The position numbers and the translations under genes are program-made. Source: an uncultured Kouleothrix sp. (lineage in GTDB: Bacteria > Chloroflexota > Chloroflexia > Chloroflexales > Roseiflexaceae). From it: a stretch of 7,691 nt of DNA. Below the pieces are notes generated by a model that worked only from the letters and a program-made list of their open reading frames with translations, searched no databases and had not been told where the DNA came from. Shown here piece after piece: positions 1 through 6,171 of this stretch. The DNA is taken from NCBI GenBank assembly GCA_937858455.1, contig CALLYN010000710.1:1-7691 (forward strand), in the 5' to 3' direction. The first letter of the stretch is position 1. Each line of letters opens with the position of its first letter.

Positions 1-861
1 GGAATGACCCGCCCGGCCCAGACCGATGCGATTGGCGAGCGCTTGAGCCAGTTCACCGAGCGAACCATGACGCTGGACGAGCTGGAGCTTCAGCAGCCGT
101 TCAGCCAGCGCGTGCTCGCGCCGCTGGCGCGCGCCATCCTGGCGCAGCTTGGCAAAATCGGCCCGAAGCAGAGCGCCGAGCGCCTGCGGCTGAACCTTCA
201 GCAGGCCGGCAACCCCGGCAATATTACGCCGACCATGTTCACCGGCCTGCGCATGGCGCTGATGATGATCCTGCTGGTGACGGGCGCGTTTGTGACGTTC
301 GGCCAGGGCATGGCCACGCCCAAGGCGCTGATGTATACGGCGGTGCTGGCGGTGCTGGGCTACCTGCTGCCAGGCATGTGGCTGGGCCGCCAGATCAAGC
401 AGCGCAAGCACAATATCGTCAAGGCGCTGCCCGACGCGCTCGACTTGCTGACGATCAGCGTCGAAGCCGGCCTGGCGTTCGACCTGGCGCTCATGCGCGT
501 GGCCGATAAGTGGGACAACGAGCTGTCGAATGAGTTCAAGCGCGTTCTCACCGACACGCGGCTGGGGCGGGCGCGCCGCGACGCGCTGAAAGAGATGGCC
601 CAGCGCACTGGCGTGGAAGACGTGCAGACATTCACCGCCGCGATCATCCAGGCCGAGCAGCTTGGCGTCTCGATCGGCAAGATCCTGCGCATCCAATCCG
701 ACCAGATGCGCATCCGGCGGCGCCAGCGCGCCGAGGAGGCGGCCCACAAAGCCCCGATCAAAATGCTCATCCCGATGGCGTTCCTGATCTTTCCATCGCT
801 GTTCGTGGTGATCCTCGGGCCGGCGGTGCCGCGGCTCATGGGCTCGCTTGGCGGCCTGTAG
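1..861 (+). CDS. tadC: TadC-like type II secretion system F-domain protein (5' end probably outside window)
   Basis: This is an inner-membrane platform protein of a Tad/Flp-type pilus assembly machine; the family works with the CpaF/TadA ATPase and TadB to extrude pilin. The frame is open to base 1. The first ATG (base 4) has no ribosome-binding site visible, and family members normally carry an N-terminal membrane segment missing here, so the true start is probably upstream. Counting from that ATG, about 285 residues are visible. Hydrophobic segments lie near 84-102, 110-130 and 254-275. The T2SSF domain runs about 140-270 and contains 'LPDALDLLTISVEAGLAFD' (142-160), a TadC-type rather than TadB-type signature, followed by 'AIIQAEQLGVSIGKIL' and a basic 'RIRRRQRAEEAA' stretch before the last membrane segment. 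It is probably the end of a tad cluster lying upstream, since a hairpin and unrelated genes follow. TadC over TadB is likely but not certain. Confidence 0.88.
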   Translation, partial: GMTRPAQTDAIGERLSQFTERTMTLDELELQQPFSQRVLAPLARAILAQLGKIGPKQSAERLRLNLQQAGNPGNITPTMFTGLRMALMMILLVTGAFVTFGQGMATPKALMYTAVLAVLGYLLPGMWLGRQIKQRKHNIVKALPDALDLLTISVEAGLAFDLALMRVADKWDNELSNEFKRVLTDTRLGRARRDALKEMAQRTGVEDVQTFTAAIIQAEQLGVSIGKILRIQSDQMRIRRRQRAEEAAHKAPIKMLIPMAFLIFPSLFVVILGPAVPRLMGSLGGL

Positions 862-882
862 GCGCGAAGTGCGAAGGCAGCG

Positions 883-918
883 AGAACCGGGAACCGGCTT
901 GAAGGTTCTCGGTTCTTT
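883..918 (+). terminator. Stem-loop after tadC, probable intrinsic terminator
   Basis: AGAACCGGGAACC (883-895) pairs with GGTTCTCGGTTCT (904-916) over 13 base pairs with one G-T wobble (890/909) and an 8-nt loop. It is followed by only a short T-run (TTT, 916-918). It begins 22 nt after the tadC stop and ends just before the DUF192 gene. Each arm is internally repetitive (GAACC, GGTTC), so it could instead be a copy of a dispersed palindrome. The short T-run makes terminator strength uncertain. Confidence 0.6.
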
Positions 919-920
919 GT

Positions 921-1319
921 ATGAAAAGCGGGCAACCTGCTATGGCGGCTGCAGCTATACAGATCGTTAACCAGACGCGCGGCGCGGTGCTGGCCGACCG
1001 GGGCGAGCTGGCGCGCTCGTTTGTGGCACGCGGGCGCGGCCTGATGGGCCGCGCGGCGCTGCCCCACGGCTACGCGCTGATCATCTACCCCGAGTGGAGC
1101 ATCCACACCTTTTTCATGCGCCTGGCGATCGATGTGCTGTTTGTCGATCGGGCCGACCGGGTGGTGGGGCTGCGCGAGGCGATGCCGCCCGGCCGGCCGT
1201 TTGCGGGAGTGGCGCCGTGGCGCGGCCGGTATGTGATCGAAATGCCGGCGGGCGTGATTGCGGCGACGGGCACCGCGCCAGGCGACCAGCTGGTGCTGAG
1301 CCCGCCGCTGCCACAGTGA
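921..1319 (+). CDS. DUF192 family protein
   Basis: This is a small protein of the DUF192 family (PF02643), whose biochemical role is not established. Counting from the ATG at 921 (132 residues), family hallmarks occur in order: 'GLMGR' (40-44), 'SIHTFFMR' (60-67), 'IDVLFVD' (70-76), the late 'IEMPAG' (106-111) and 'GD' (121-122). Many relatives carry a signal peptide. None is visible here, so this copy is probably cytoplasmic. The start is ambiguous. ATG 921 sits directly after the upstream hairpin with no Shine-Dalgarno. ATG 942 (giving 125 residues, 'MAAAAIQIVNQTRG') fits the usual family N-terminus better but also lacks a clear ribosome site. The downstream cupin gene begins 9 nt after this stop and is probably co-transcribed. 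Family assignment is confident; function is unknown. Confidence 0.85.
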   Translation: MKSGQPAMAAAAIQIVNQTRGAVLADRGELARSFVARGRGLMGRAALPHGYALIIYPEWSIHTFFMRLAIDVLFVDRADRVVGLREAMPPGRPFAGVAPWRGRYVIEMPAGVIAATGTAPGDQLVLSPPLPQ

Positions 1320-1327
1320 GGGCGAAG

Positions 1328-1723
1328 ATGCAGCCGCAACAGCCGGTGTATGTGCGGATCGCCGACCTGGGCTGGGAAAGCTGGGACGACGGCGACAGCG
1401 CGCGGCGTGGCGAGATTGTGTGGAAGACGCTGTTCAGCGGCGAGCGCACCCCGACCGGCGAGCTAAGCGCGGGGCTGGCGCTGGTGCCACCCGGCGGCGG
1501 GCTGTCGCGGCACCGCCACGCCCAGGCCGAGATCTACGTGGTGCTGGCTGGTGTTGGCGTGGCCGAGATCGATGGGGTGGCATACACGGCCGAGGCCGGC
1601 ACGGCGCTGTTCATCCCTGGCGGCGCCTGGCACAGCATCAGCAACACCTCGGCGGCCGAGCTGCGCTTTCTATACGCATTCGCCGCCGACGAAGCCAGCC
1701 AGATCGTTTATGAGTGGGCCTAG
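1328..1723 (+). CDS. Small single-domain cupin protein
   Basis: This is a 131-residue single-domain cupin (cupin_2 type). Both canonical motifs are complete. Motif 1 is G56-x5-H62-x-H64-x3-E68-x6-G75 and motif 2 is G91-x5-P97-x-G99-x2-H102-x3-N106. The expected metal ligands are therefore His62, His64, Glu68 and His102, which predicts a beta-barrel holding a divalent metal. The reaction or ligand cannot be told from sequence. Relatives include sugar-binding, dioxygenase-like and sensory proteins. The start is the ATG at 1328 because GAGG (1318-1321) lies 6 nt upstream and overlaps the DUF192 stop, implying translational coupling. The same frame is open farther upstream, but that part overlaps DUF192 and has no cupin similarity. 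The stop at 1721-1723 overlaps the stop of the opposing SpoIIM-family gene. Confidence 0.88.
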   Translation: MQPQQPVYVRIADLGWESWDDGDSARRGEIVWKTLFSGERTPTGELSAGLALVPPGGGLSRHRHAQAEIYVVLAGVGVAEIDGVAYTAEAGTALFIPGGAWHSISNTSAAELRFLYAFAADEASQIVYEWA

Positions 1724-2694
1724 CCGTAGCGCGGCGGCCGGCGCTCGCGGCCGGCCAGCAGCAGGTAGCCGTAGAGCAGCACACCCGAGAGCAGCGACAC
1801 CGCCAGCTTCAGCGCCAGCGGCTGATCCGATGGCGAAAGAAACCCCTCGATCGTGCCGGCAAGCACCAGGATGGGCACGCAGCCGAGCAGCAGCAGCGCG
1901 GCGCGGCGCGAGGCCAGCACGAGCGCGGCGCGGCGTGTGAGCAGCCCCGGCCGCAGCAGCGACCAGCCGAGCTGCATGCCGGCCCCACCGGCGATAAAGA
2001 TTGCGCTGAGCTCGAGCGTGCCGTGGCCGGCGACAAAGCCCCACAGGTTGCCGGCAAACCCCAGCGCCTGCGCCGCGCCGGCCAGCACCCCCAGCATCAG
2101 CCCGTTCTGGGCCAGCAGGTACAGCGTAAACACGCCCATCAGCGTGCCGCCCGCGAACGCCAGTATCGTCACCTGGATGTTGTTGGTCATGATCAGCGAC
2201 GCGCCGGCGGCATTGCCGTCGTTCAGATCTTTCCACCACTCGTGCTTGTCGCGAATATCCTGGATGCGCTCTTCGATGCCGGGCAGCAGCGCCGCGCCGG
2301 CCGCCGGGTCGCGGTAGGCCGCCCAGAAACCGGCCAGCGCCGGCAGCAAGAACATCAGAAACGCCGCGAAGGTATACGGCCAGGTGGCGCGGAAGGTGCG
2401 CGGGAACGTGGTGCTGAAGAACACGGCGATGTCGCGGCGGCGCGCTGCCGGGTTTTGGTACACCGCGCCGTGGCCGCGCGCGACCAGGCCGTTGAGAAAA
2501 TCGACGACGCGGTGATCGGCGAAATCGCGCCGCGCGACCGCCAGATCCGATGTTGCGCTGCGATACAGCCGGCCAAGCTCGGCCAGCTCTTCGGCCGAGA
2601 GCCCCGCCAGCCCGCCAAGCCGCGAGTGGTCGAGAAGCGCGCTCAGGCGCTCCCAGCTGGCTTTTTTGGCGGCGATGAAATCTTCGGCCAGCAT
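1720..2694 (-). CDS. SpoIIM/DUF95 family integral membrane protein
   Basis: This is a 324-residue multi-pass membrane protein of the stage II sporulation protein M family (PF01944). In Bacillus, SpoIIM anchors the SpoIID/SpoIIP peptidoglycan-remodelling complex during engulfment. Relatives are widespread in bacteria that do not sporulate, and their role there is unclear, so sporulation is not implied. A soluble, charged N-terminal part (about 1-100) is followed by hydrophobic segments near 103-127, 173-195, 199-215, 230-247, 265-282 and 294-314. The family signature HG-x2-EL-x-AI-x-IAGGAG appears at 224-238. The start ATG (2694) lies 5 nt after the tdk stop, with GAGG inside the last tdk codons and GGG nearer the start, so the two genes are probably one transcript. 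The C-terminus is basic (RERRPPR). The stop overlaps the cupin stop head-on. Family assignment is confident; function is not. Confidence 0.87.
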   Translation of the reverse strand: MLAEDFIAAKKASWERLSALLDHSRLGGLAGLSAEELAELGRLYRSATSDLAVARRDFADHRVVDFLNGLVARGHGAVYQNPAARRRDIAVFFSTTFPRTFRATWPYTFAAFLMFLLPALAGFWAAYRDPAAGAALLPGIEERIQDIRDKHEWWKDLNDGNAAGASLIMTNNIQVTILAFAGGTLMGVFTLYLLAQNGLMLGVLAGAAQALGFAGNLWGFVAGHGTLELSAIFIAGGAGMQLGWSLLRPGLLTRRAALVLASRRAALLLLGCVPILVLAGTIEGFLSPSDQPLALKLAVSLLSGVLLYGYLLLAGRERRPPRYG

Positions 2695-2699
2695 ACGTG

Positions 2700-3281
2700 C
2701 TACCCGGCCTCAAAGCAGGCGCGGCAGCGGGCCTCGTACAGCTCGAGGCCGCCCACGACGATGGTAGGGGCGTCGAATGGCGCGGGCCGGCCGTCGATCA
2801 TGCGCTGCGAGCGCGTGGCATAGGCACCGCAGCGCACGCAGATCGCGTAGAGCTTATCGACCTGCTCGGCCACCGCCAGCAGCCGGGCCATAGCCGGGAA
2901 GGGCGTGGCGCGGAAATCCTGATCGAGGCCGGCGATGATCACGCGCAAGCCGCGCCCGGCGAGCGCCTGGCAGGTGCGCAAGATCGTATCCGGATCGTCG
3001 TCGAGGAAGTGCAGCTCGTCGAGCGCCACCACCTGCACGTCGTCGCGCAGCGACTCCCCGACCTGATGGATCGAGTGGATCGGCTGGGCCTCGATCCGCA
3101 CGCCATTATGGCTCACCAGGTTGCCGCTGGCGTAGCGCGTGTCGCGGCTGGGCGTGAACGCCTGCAGGCGTTGGCGGGCGATCTGCACGTGATTCAGCCG
3201 GCGAATCAGCTCTTCGGTTTTTCCGCTATACATACAGCCGCAGATCACCTCGATGCGGCCGCCGGAGCCGGGGCGGGTCAT
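2700..3281 (-). CDS. tdk: Thymidine kinase, type II
   Basis: This is a cytoplasmic salvage enzyme that phosphorylates thymidine (and deoxyuridine) with ATP to give dTMP. The 193-residue length is normal for the family. The P-loop is 'GCMYSGKT' (15-22). The Walker B/catalytic segment is 'DELHFLD' (88-94), in which Glu89 is the expected general base (the family usually has DEAQFF or DEVHFF). 'GLDQDFR' (118-124) and the lasso region follow. Structural zinc ligands are Cys148, Cys151, Cys186 and Cys189 in two CxxC pairs, with '[14 protein letters not shown]' preceding the end. All key residues are present, so it should be active. The start at 3281 is supported by AGGAG (3288-3292 on the plus strand) spaced 6 nt away. 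It is the first gene of a two-gene unit with the SpoIIM-family gene and is transcribed away from the LacI-family gene. Confidence 0.95.
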   Translation of the reverse strand: MTRPGSGGRIEVICGCMYSGKTEELIRRLNHVQIARQRLQAFTPSRDTRYASGNLVSHNGVRIEAQPIHSIHQVGESLRDDVQVVALDELHFLDDDPDTILRTCQALAGRGLRVIIAGLDQDFRATPFPAMARLLAVAEQVDKLYAICVRCGAYATRSQRMIDGRPAPFDAPTIVVGGLELYEARCRACFEAG

Positions 3282-3321
3282 ACAGCACTCCTATACCATC
3301 GTGCGCCGGTGCGCTCGCAGT

Positions 3322-3350
3322 ATCCTACCATGGGCGCCTACGCTCGGCAA
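3322..3350 (-). promoter_or_regulatory. Candidate promoter for tdk
   Basis: Read on the minus strand, TTGCCG (3350-3345) is followed after 17 nt by TAGGAT (3327-3322). Each hexamer matches the sigma70-type consensus at 4 of 6 positions with ideal spacing, about 40 nt upstream of the tdk start codon. It is a weak-consensus match in GC-rich DNA and has no other support. Confidence 0.35.
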
Positions 3351-3363
3351 GCTAAATTGATAG

Positions 3364-3392
3364 TTGACAAATCTTTAAGAGTGATGTATGCT
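3364..3392 (+). promoter_or_regulatory. Sigma70-type promoter upstream of the LacI-family gene
   Basis: A perfect -35 box TTGACA (3364-3369) is separated by 17 nt from TATGCT (3387-3392, 4 of 6 matches). It lies in the most AT-rich stretch of the window (about 3350-3425). The predicted start point is near 3399, about 217 nt before the LacI-family start codon. No comparable promoter is visible between the LacI-family gene and the binding-protein gene, so this one may drive the whole operon. Confidence 0.65.
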
Positions 3393-3395
3393 ATC

Positions 3396-3409
3396 GGAAA
3401 CCGCTTTAC
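3396..3409 (+). promoter_or_regulatory. Candidate LacI-family operator over the transcription start
   Basis: GGAAACCGCTTTAC is an imperfect palindrome centred on CG (5 of 7 positions symmetric), the form typical of LacI/GalR-family operators such as those of CcpA and PurR. It covers the predicted +1, where a bound repressor would block transcription. The adjacent regulator has an 'SPATVS' recognition helix and a hinge Leu54 compatible with a central CG step. That the neighbouring regulator binds it is inference. Confidence 0.45.
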
Positions 3410-3438
3410 TACTCAATATTAAGCAATTGGCCGGCCTG

Positions 3439-3567
3439 ATGCTTGGGGCGATCTACGGTACGCTCTGAGCCGTTCTAGAGGCCTATGCTGCGCGAACCCG
3501 CCCCAGAGCATGGGCGTAAGCCGCTACTATATGTACGCGCTGTAGCCGCAGAAAGTCTTTACGCCCA
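3439..3567 (+). promoter_or_regulatory. Structured 5' leader of the LacI-family gene, possible RNA switch
   Basis: The gene-free stretch before the LacI-family start folds on paper into two consecutive long-range stems. ATGCTTGGGGCG (3439-3450) pairs with CGCCCCA-G-AGCAT (3499-3511): 12 base pairs with one bulged G. TGGGCGTAA (3511-3519) pairs with TTACGCCCA (3559-3567): 9 perfect base pairs, enclosing an inner GCTAC (3523-3527)/GTAGC (3542-3546) stem. A competing hairpin, CGCCC (3499-3503) with GGGCG (3512-3516), would disrupt both. No T-run follows, so it is not a classical transcription attenuator. No known riboswitch motif is recognised. From 3568 to the start codon nothing else is seen apart from the probable ribosome site. 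Confidence 0.4.
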
Positions 3568-3615
3568 GCGCTAGCTCAACCGAAATAAGCCGATCAAAGA
3601 GGATTACGGCGCGCG

Positions 3616-4629
3616 ATGACGACGATCGATAAAGTTGCCAAGCTGGCGGGTGTATCCCCGGCGACAGTCTCGAAAGTGCTGAACAACCGGCCATATGTGA
3701 GCGCCGAGACGCGCGCGCTGATCGAGCGCGTGATCGCCGAGACCGGCTTCGTGCCAAGCCAGCGCGCGCGCGGCCTGAGCAAGCGGCGATCGTATATTTT
3801 CGGCCTGCTGATACCCTACACCCCCGATCAGCTATTTGCCGACCCGCACCTGCTCGAATGTATTCGCGGGATCGAGGACGAGGCCAACACCCACGATTAC
3901 AACATGCTTCTCTCGACGGCGCGCGCGCCGGCCGAGGCGGCCAGCGCCTGCGTGCGGCTGATGCGCAGCGACGTGATCGACGGCGCGATCATCCTCGAGA
4001 CGCTCGACCTGCAGCCGTTTACCGAAGTGCTGAGCCAGCACGAGGCGCCGATGGTGGTGATCGGCTACGCCCACACCGACGATTTGCACTCGGTGCACGC
4101 CGACGACTACGGCGGCGCGCTGACGGCCATGCGCCACCTGCTTGGCCTGGGGCACCGGCGCATTGGGGTGGTTGGCAGCGTGCTGCGGCCATTCGCGCTG
4201 GAAGAGCGCCTACGCGGGGTGCGCGAGGCGCTGACCGAGCGCGGCCTGCACCTCGACGGCGGCCTGATCGCCATGGGCGATTTCTCGCTCGAGAGCGGCG
4301 AGATCGCCGGCCAGATGCTGCTGAAGCAGCCCGAGCCGCCGACGGCGATCTTCGCGCTGAACGACCGCATGGCGCTTGGCGTGATGCGCGCGGCGCGCGA
4401 GCTTGGCCTGAGCATCCCTGGCGATCTTTCCGTGATCGGCTTCGACGACATTCAGCCCGCAGCGCTCTCGACGCCGCCGCTTACCACGGTGCGCCAGCCG
4501 GGCTTCGCGCTGGGCGAGGTGGCGGCCAGAGCGCTGTTTGCCCAGCTGGATGGGGCACCGCTACCACAGCCATCGATCATTTCCACCGAGTTTATCGCCC
4601 GCGGCACCACTGGGCTGCCGCGCGCCTGA
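3616..4629 (+). CDS. LacI/GalR-family transcriptional regulator
   Basis: This is a 337-residue sugar-responsive DNA-binding regulator, full length for the family. The N-terminal helix-turn-helix covers about 3-23 ('TIDKVAKLAGVSPATVSKVL'). The hinge helix near 47-56 has Leu54 in the position that normally wedges into the central CpG of the operator. The periplasmic-binding-protein-like effector domain runs from about 60 to 335, with typical 'GLGHRRIGVVG', 'ALNDRMALGVMRAA' and 'DLSVIGFDDI' segments followed by 'PPLTTVRQP'. The ligand cannot be named. The start 'MTTIDKVAKLAGVS' matches family N-termini. AGAGGA (3598-3603) lies upstream at a rather long spacing of 12 nt. The gene precedes, in the same direction, a sugar-binding lipoprotein and two permeases, so it is most likely their repressor. 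The candidate operator at 3396-3409 suggests it also controls itself. Confidence 0.93.
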   Translation: MTTIDKVAKLAGVSPATVSKVLNNRPYVSAETRALIERVIAETGFVPSQRARGLSKRRSYIFGLLIPYTPDQLFADPHLLECIRGIEDEANTHDYNMLLSTARAPAEAASACVRLMRSDVIDGAIILETLDLQPFTEVLSQHEAPMVVIGYAHTDDLHSVHADDYGGALTAMRHLLGLGHRRIGVVGSVLRPFALEERLRGVREALTERGLHLDGGLIAMGDFSLESGEIAGQMLLKQPEPPTAIFALNDRMALGVMRAARELGLSIPGDLSVIGFDDIQPAALSTPPLTTVRQPGFALGEVAARALFAQLDGAPLPQPSIISTEFIARGTTGLPRA

Positions 4630-4642
4630 TAGCGCACTAACG

Positions 4643-4690
4643 AAGGAGGAGCAGGGCCGAGAAGTAACGCGGCGCGGCAAGAGGCCGCGC
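4643..4690 (+). other. Orphan Shine-Dalgarno and hairpin between regulator and binding-protein genes
   Basis: AAGGAGGA (4643-4650) is a near-perfect anti-16S match but has no ATG, GTG or TTG at a usable distance. GCGCGGC (4672-4678) pairs with GCCGCGC (4684-4690) around a 5-nt loop, with no T-run. The actual ribosome site of the binding-protein gene is farther on (AAGGA, 4732-4736). The strong upstream site may be a standby ribosome-loading site or a relic of a lost start; the hairpin may stabilise the downstream mRNA. Confidence 0.45.
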
Positions 4691-4743
4691 ATCCCGACGA
4701 CGACGAACGGAACTCAGATGCTCACAAGCGAAAGGAACCGACC

Positions 4744-6087
4744 ATGCAGTTTAAACGGATGCTGAGCCTGTTTGGCTTGGTGATGGCGGCGGCGCTGGTG
4801 CTGGCAGCCTGTGGCGTCTCGACGCAGCAGCAGGGCGGCGGCACGGCCAGCAGCCCCACGGCGGCACCGGCGGCGAATAGTGGCGGCGCGGCCGGCGCCA
4901 ACGCAATCACGATCCGCTGGCGCACCCGGCCGTCGGACGCGGCCGAGCAGGCTGTGTACCAGGCGCTGAACGACGCGGCCAACCAGCAGCTGGCCAGCAA
5001 GAACATCAAGGCAGTCTACGACCCGGGCGTGAACCAGGACTACGAGCCCAAGCTGAAGGCCGAGCTTTCGGCCGGCACCGCCCCGGACATCGCCTGGATC
5101 CCGGGCGCGTCGACCGCCGACTATGTGGCGGCCAGCCAGGCGCTGGACATCAAGCCGTACCTCGACAAAGACACGAGCATCAAGGCCAGCGATTTCTACC
5201 CGCAGCCGCTCGCCGAGCTGACGCACGACGGCAAGATCTACGGCCTGCCGCGCGACGTTTCGACGATGGTGACGTATTTTAACGCCGACCTGTTCAAGGC
5301 CGCCGGCATCCCGAACCCGAAAGAGCTGAGCGACCAGGGCAAGTGGAATTGGGATACGCTGCTCGATAGCGCCAAGAAGCTGACCGACGCCAACAAGCAG
5401 CAGTATGGCCTGGGCTTTGGCGACTGGTGGGGCCCGGCGTGGGGCTACTTCACCAACGCGGCCGGCGGCGGCATGTTCAACAAAGACCGCACCGCCTGCA
5501 ACCTGAGCTCGCCCGAGTCGGTCGCCGGCGCCAAGTACGTGCAGGATCTGTACAGCCAGAAGCTGGTGCCGGCCGGCGACGCCGACGGCGAGGCGCTGTT
5601 CAACGCCGGCAAGGTCGGCATGTACTTCAACGGCCGCTGGTTCACCCCCGGCGTGCGCACCAACGCCAAGTTTAACTGGGACGTTGCCGAAATGCCCGAG
5701 GGCAAAGTCAAGAGCACCTGGCTGTTCTGGGGCCCGTACATCATCAACGCCAAGACGCCGAACCCCGACGCGGCCTGGGAAGTGCTGAAGGCGATCACCT
5801 CGGCCGAGGCGATGGGCAAGGTGGCCGGGATGGGCACCAACATCCCCTCGCGCAAGGATCAGTCGGCGGTAGACGCGTTCCTGAAGTCGAACCCGCCGGC
5901 GAACAACCAGGCGTTCATCAAGGGCGCCGACTACGCAGTGGCCGAGCAGGCGCTGTACACCGGCAACTGGGGCGATTTCAGCGGCAAGGTGCAAGCACTG
6001 TGGGATCAGATGATCGCTGGCAAGATCACGCCGGAGGATTTCGGCAAGCAAGCCTGCGACCAGACCGCCAGCACCTTTAAGAAGTAG
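4744..6087 (+). CDS. ABC transporter carbohydrate-binding lipoprotein (family 1 solute-binding protein)
   Basis: This 447-residue extracytoplasmic receptor binds a sugar and delivers it to the CUT1 permeases encoded next. A lipoprotein signal peptide is clear: basic 'MQFKR', a hydrophobic core (7-19), lipobox LAAC (20-23) with Cys23 as lipidation site, then a flexible Gln/Gly/Ala/Pro-rich tether (about 26-55). The mature protein has the SBP_bac_1/8 pattern: 'KLKAELSAGTAPDIAWIPG', 'DGKIYGLPRDVSTMVTYFN', an aromatic-rich 'DWWGPAWGYF' and 'YFNGRWFTPG', features expected of a carbohydrate site. The substrate is unknown. Cys252 and Cys438 are the only two cysteines in the mature part after Cys23 and could form a disulfide. 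AAGGA (4732-4736) 7 nt before the ATG supports the start. It lies 114 nt downstream of the LacI-family gene and is followed by two hairpins before the first permease. Confidence 0.95.
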   Translation: MQFKRMLSLFGLVMAAALVLAACGVSTQQQGGGTASSPTAAPAANSGGAAGANAITIRWRTRPSDAAEQAVYQALNDAANQQLASKNIKAVYDPGVNQDYEPKLKAELSAGTAPDIAWIPGASTADYVAASQALDIKPYLDKDTSIKASDFYPQPLAELTHDGKIYGLPRDVSTMVTYFNADLFKAAGIPNPKELSDQGKWNWDTLLDSAKKLTDANKQQYGLGFGDWWGPAWGYFTNAAGGGMFNKDRTACNLSSPESVAGAKYVQDLYSQKLVPAGDADGEALFNAGKVGMYFNGRWFTPGVRTNAKFNWDVAEMPEGKVKSTWLFWGPYIINAKTPNPDAAWEVLKAITSAEAMGKVAGMGTNIPSRKDQSAVDAFLKSNPPANNQAFIKGADYAVAEQALYTGNWGDFSGKVQALWDQMIAGKITPEDFGKQACDQTASTFKK

Positions 6088-6099
6088 CCGTAATCTCGT

Positions 6100-6140
6100 A
6101 GCCGGCAGCCAGCCACGCGCATGCGTGCTGGCTGCCGGCT
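6100..6140 (+). other. Long stem-loop directly after the binding-protein gene
   Basis: AGCCGGCAGCCAGC (6100-6113) pairs perfectly with GCTGGCTGCCGGCT (6127-6140). After one bulged C (6114), ACGC (6115-6118) pairs with GCGT (6123-6126) around a GCAT loop, for 18 base pairs in all. No T-run follows. Its position 12 nt after the stop resembles the stabilising palindromes between malE and malF in enterics, which protect the binding-protein message from 3' decay. A similar role here is inference. Confidence 0.7.
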
Positions 6141-6171
6141 GCTCTCAGACGTGGCCGCCACTGGCCAGAAA

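Noticed and set aside
1094..1327. Upstream extension of the cupin frame
   Set aside because: It lies wholly inside the DUF192 gene in another frame, is Arg/Gly/Ala-rich, and the ATG at 1328 has a well-placed ribosome site.
1714..2823. Open reading frame of 369 codons on the plus strand, opposite the SpoIIM-family gene
   Set aside because: The product is rich in Gln/Arg/Ala with no domain, and it runs antisense to two clearly identified genes.
3384..3422. Twelve-codon leader peptide (MYAIGNRFTTQY) upstream of the LacI-family gene
   Set aside because: Its ATG lies before the predicted -10 box ends, so the start codon would not be transcribed. There is no ribosome site.
3444..3505. Possible tRNA, from the TGGGGCG...CGCCCCA acceptor-like pairing
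   Set aside because: At about 60 nt it is too short, and no D-, anticodon- or T-arm can be fitted on either strand.
4714..6051. Open reading frame of 445 codons on the minus strand, opposite the binding-protein gene
   Set aside because: Long antisense frames are expected opposite GC-rich genes. Its product is a low-complexity Arg/Val/Gly-rich sequence with no recognisable domain, and the plus-strand gene is unmistakable.
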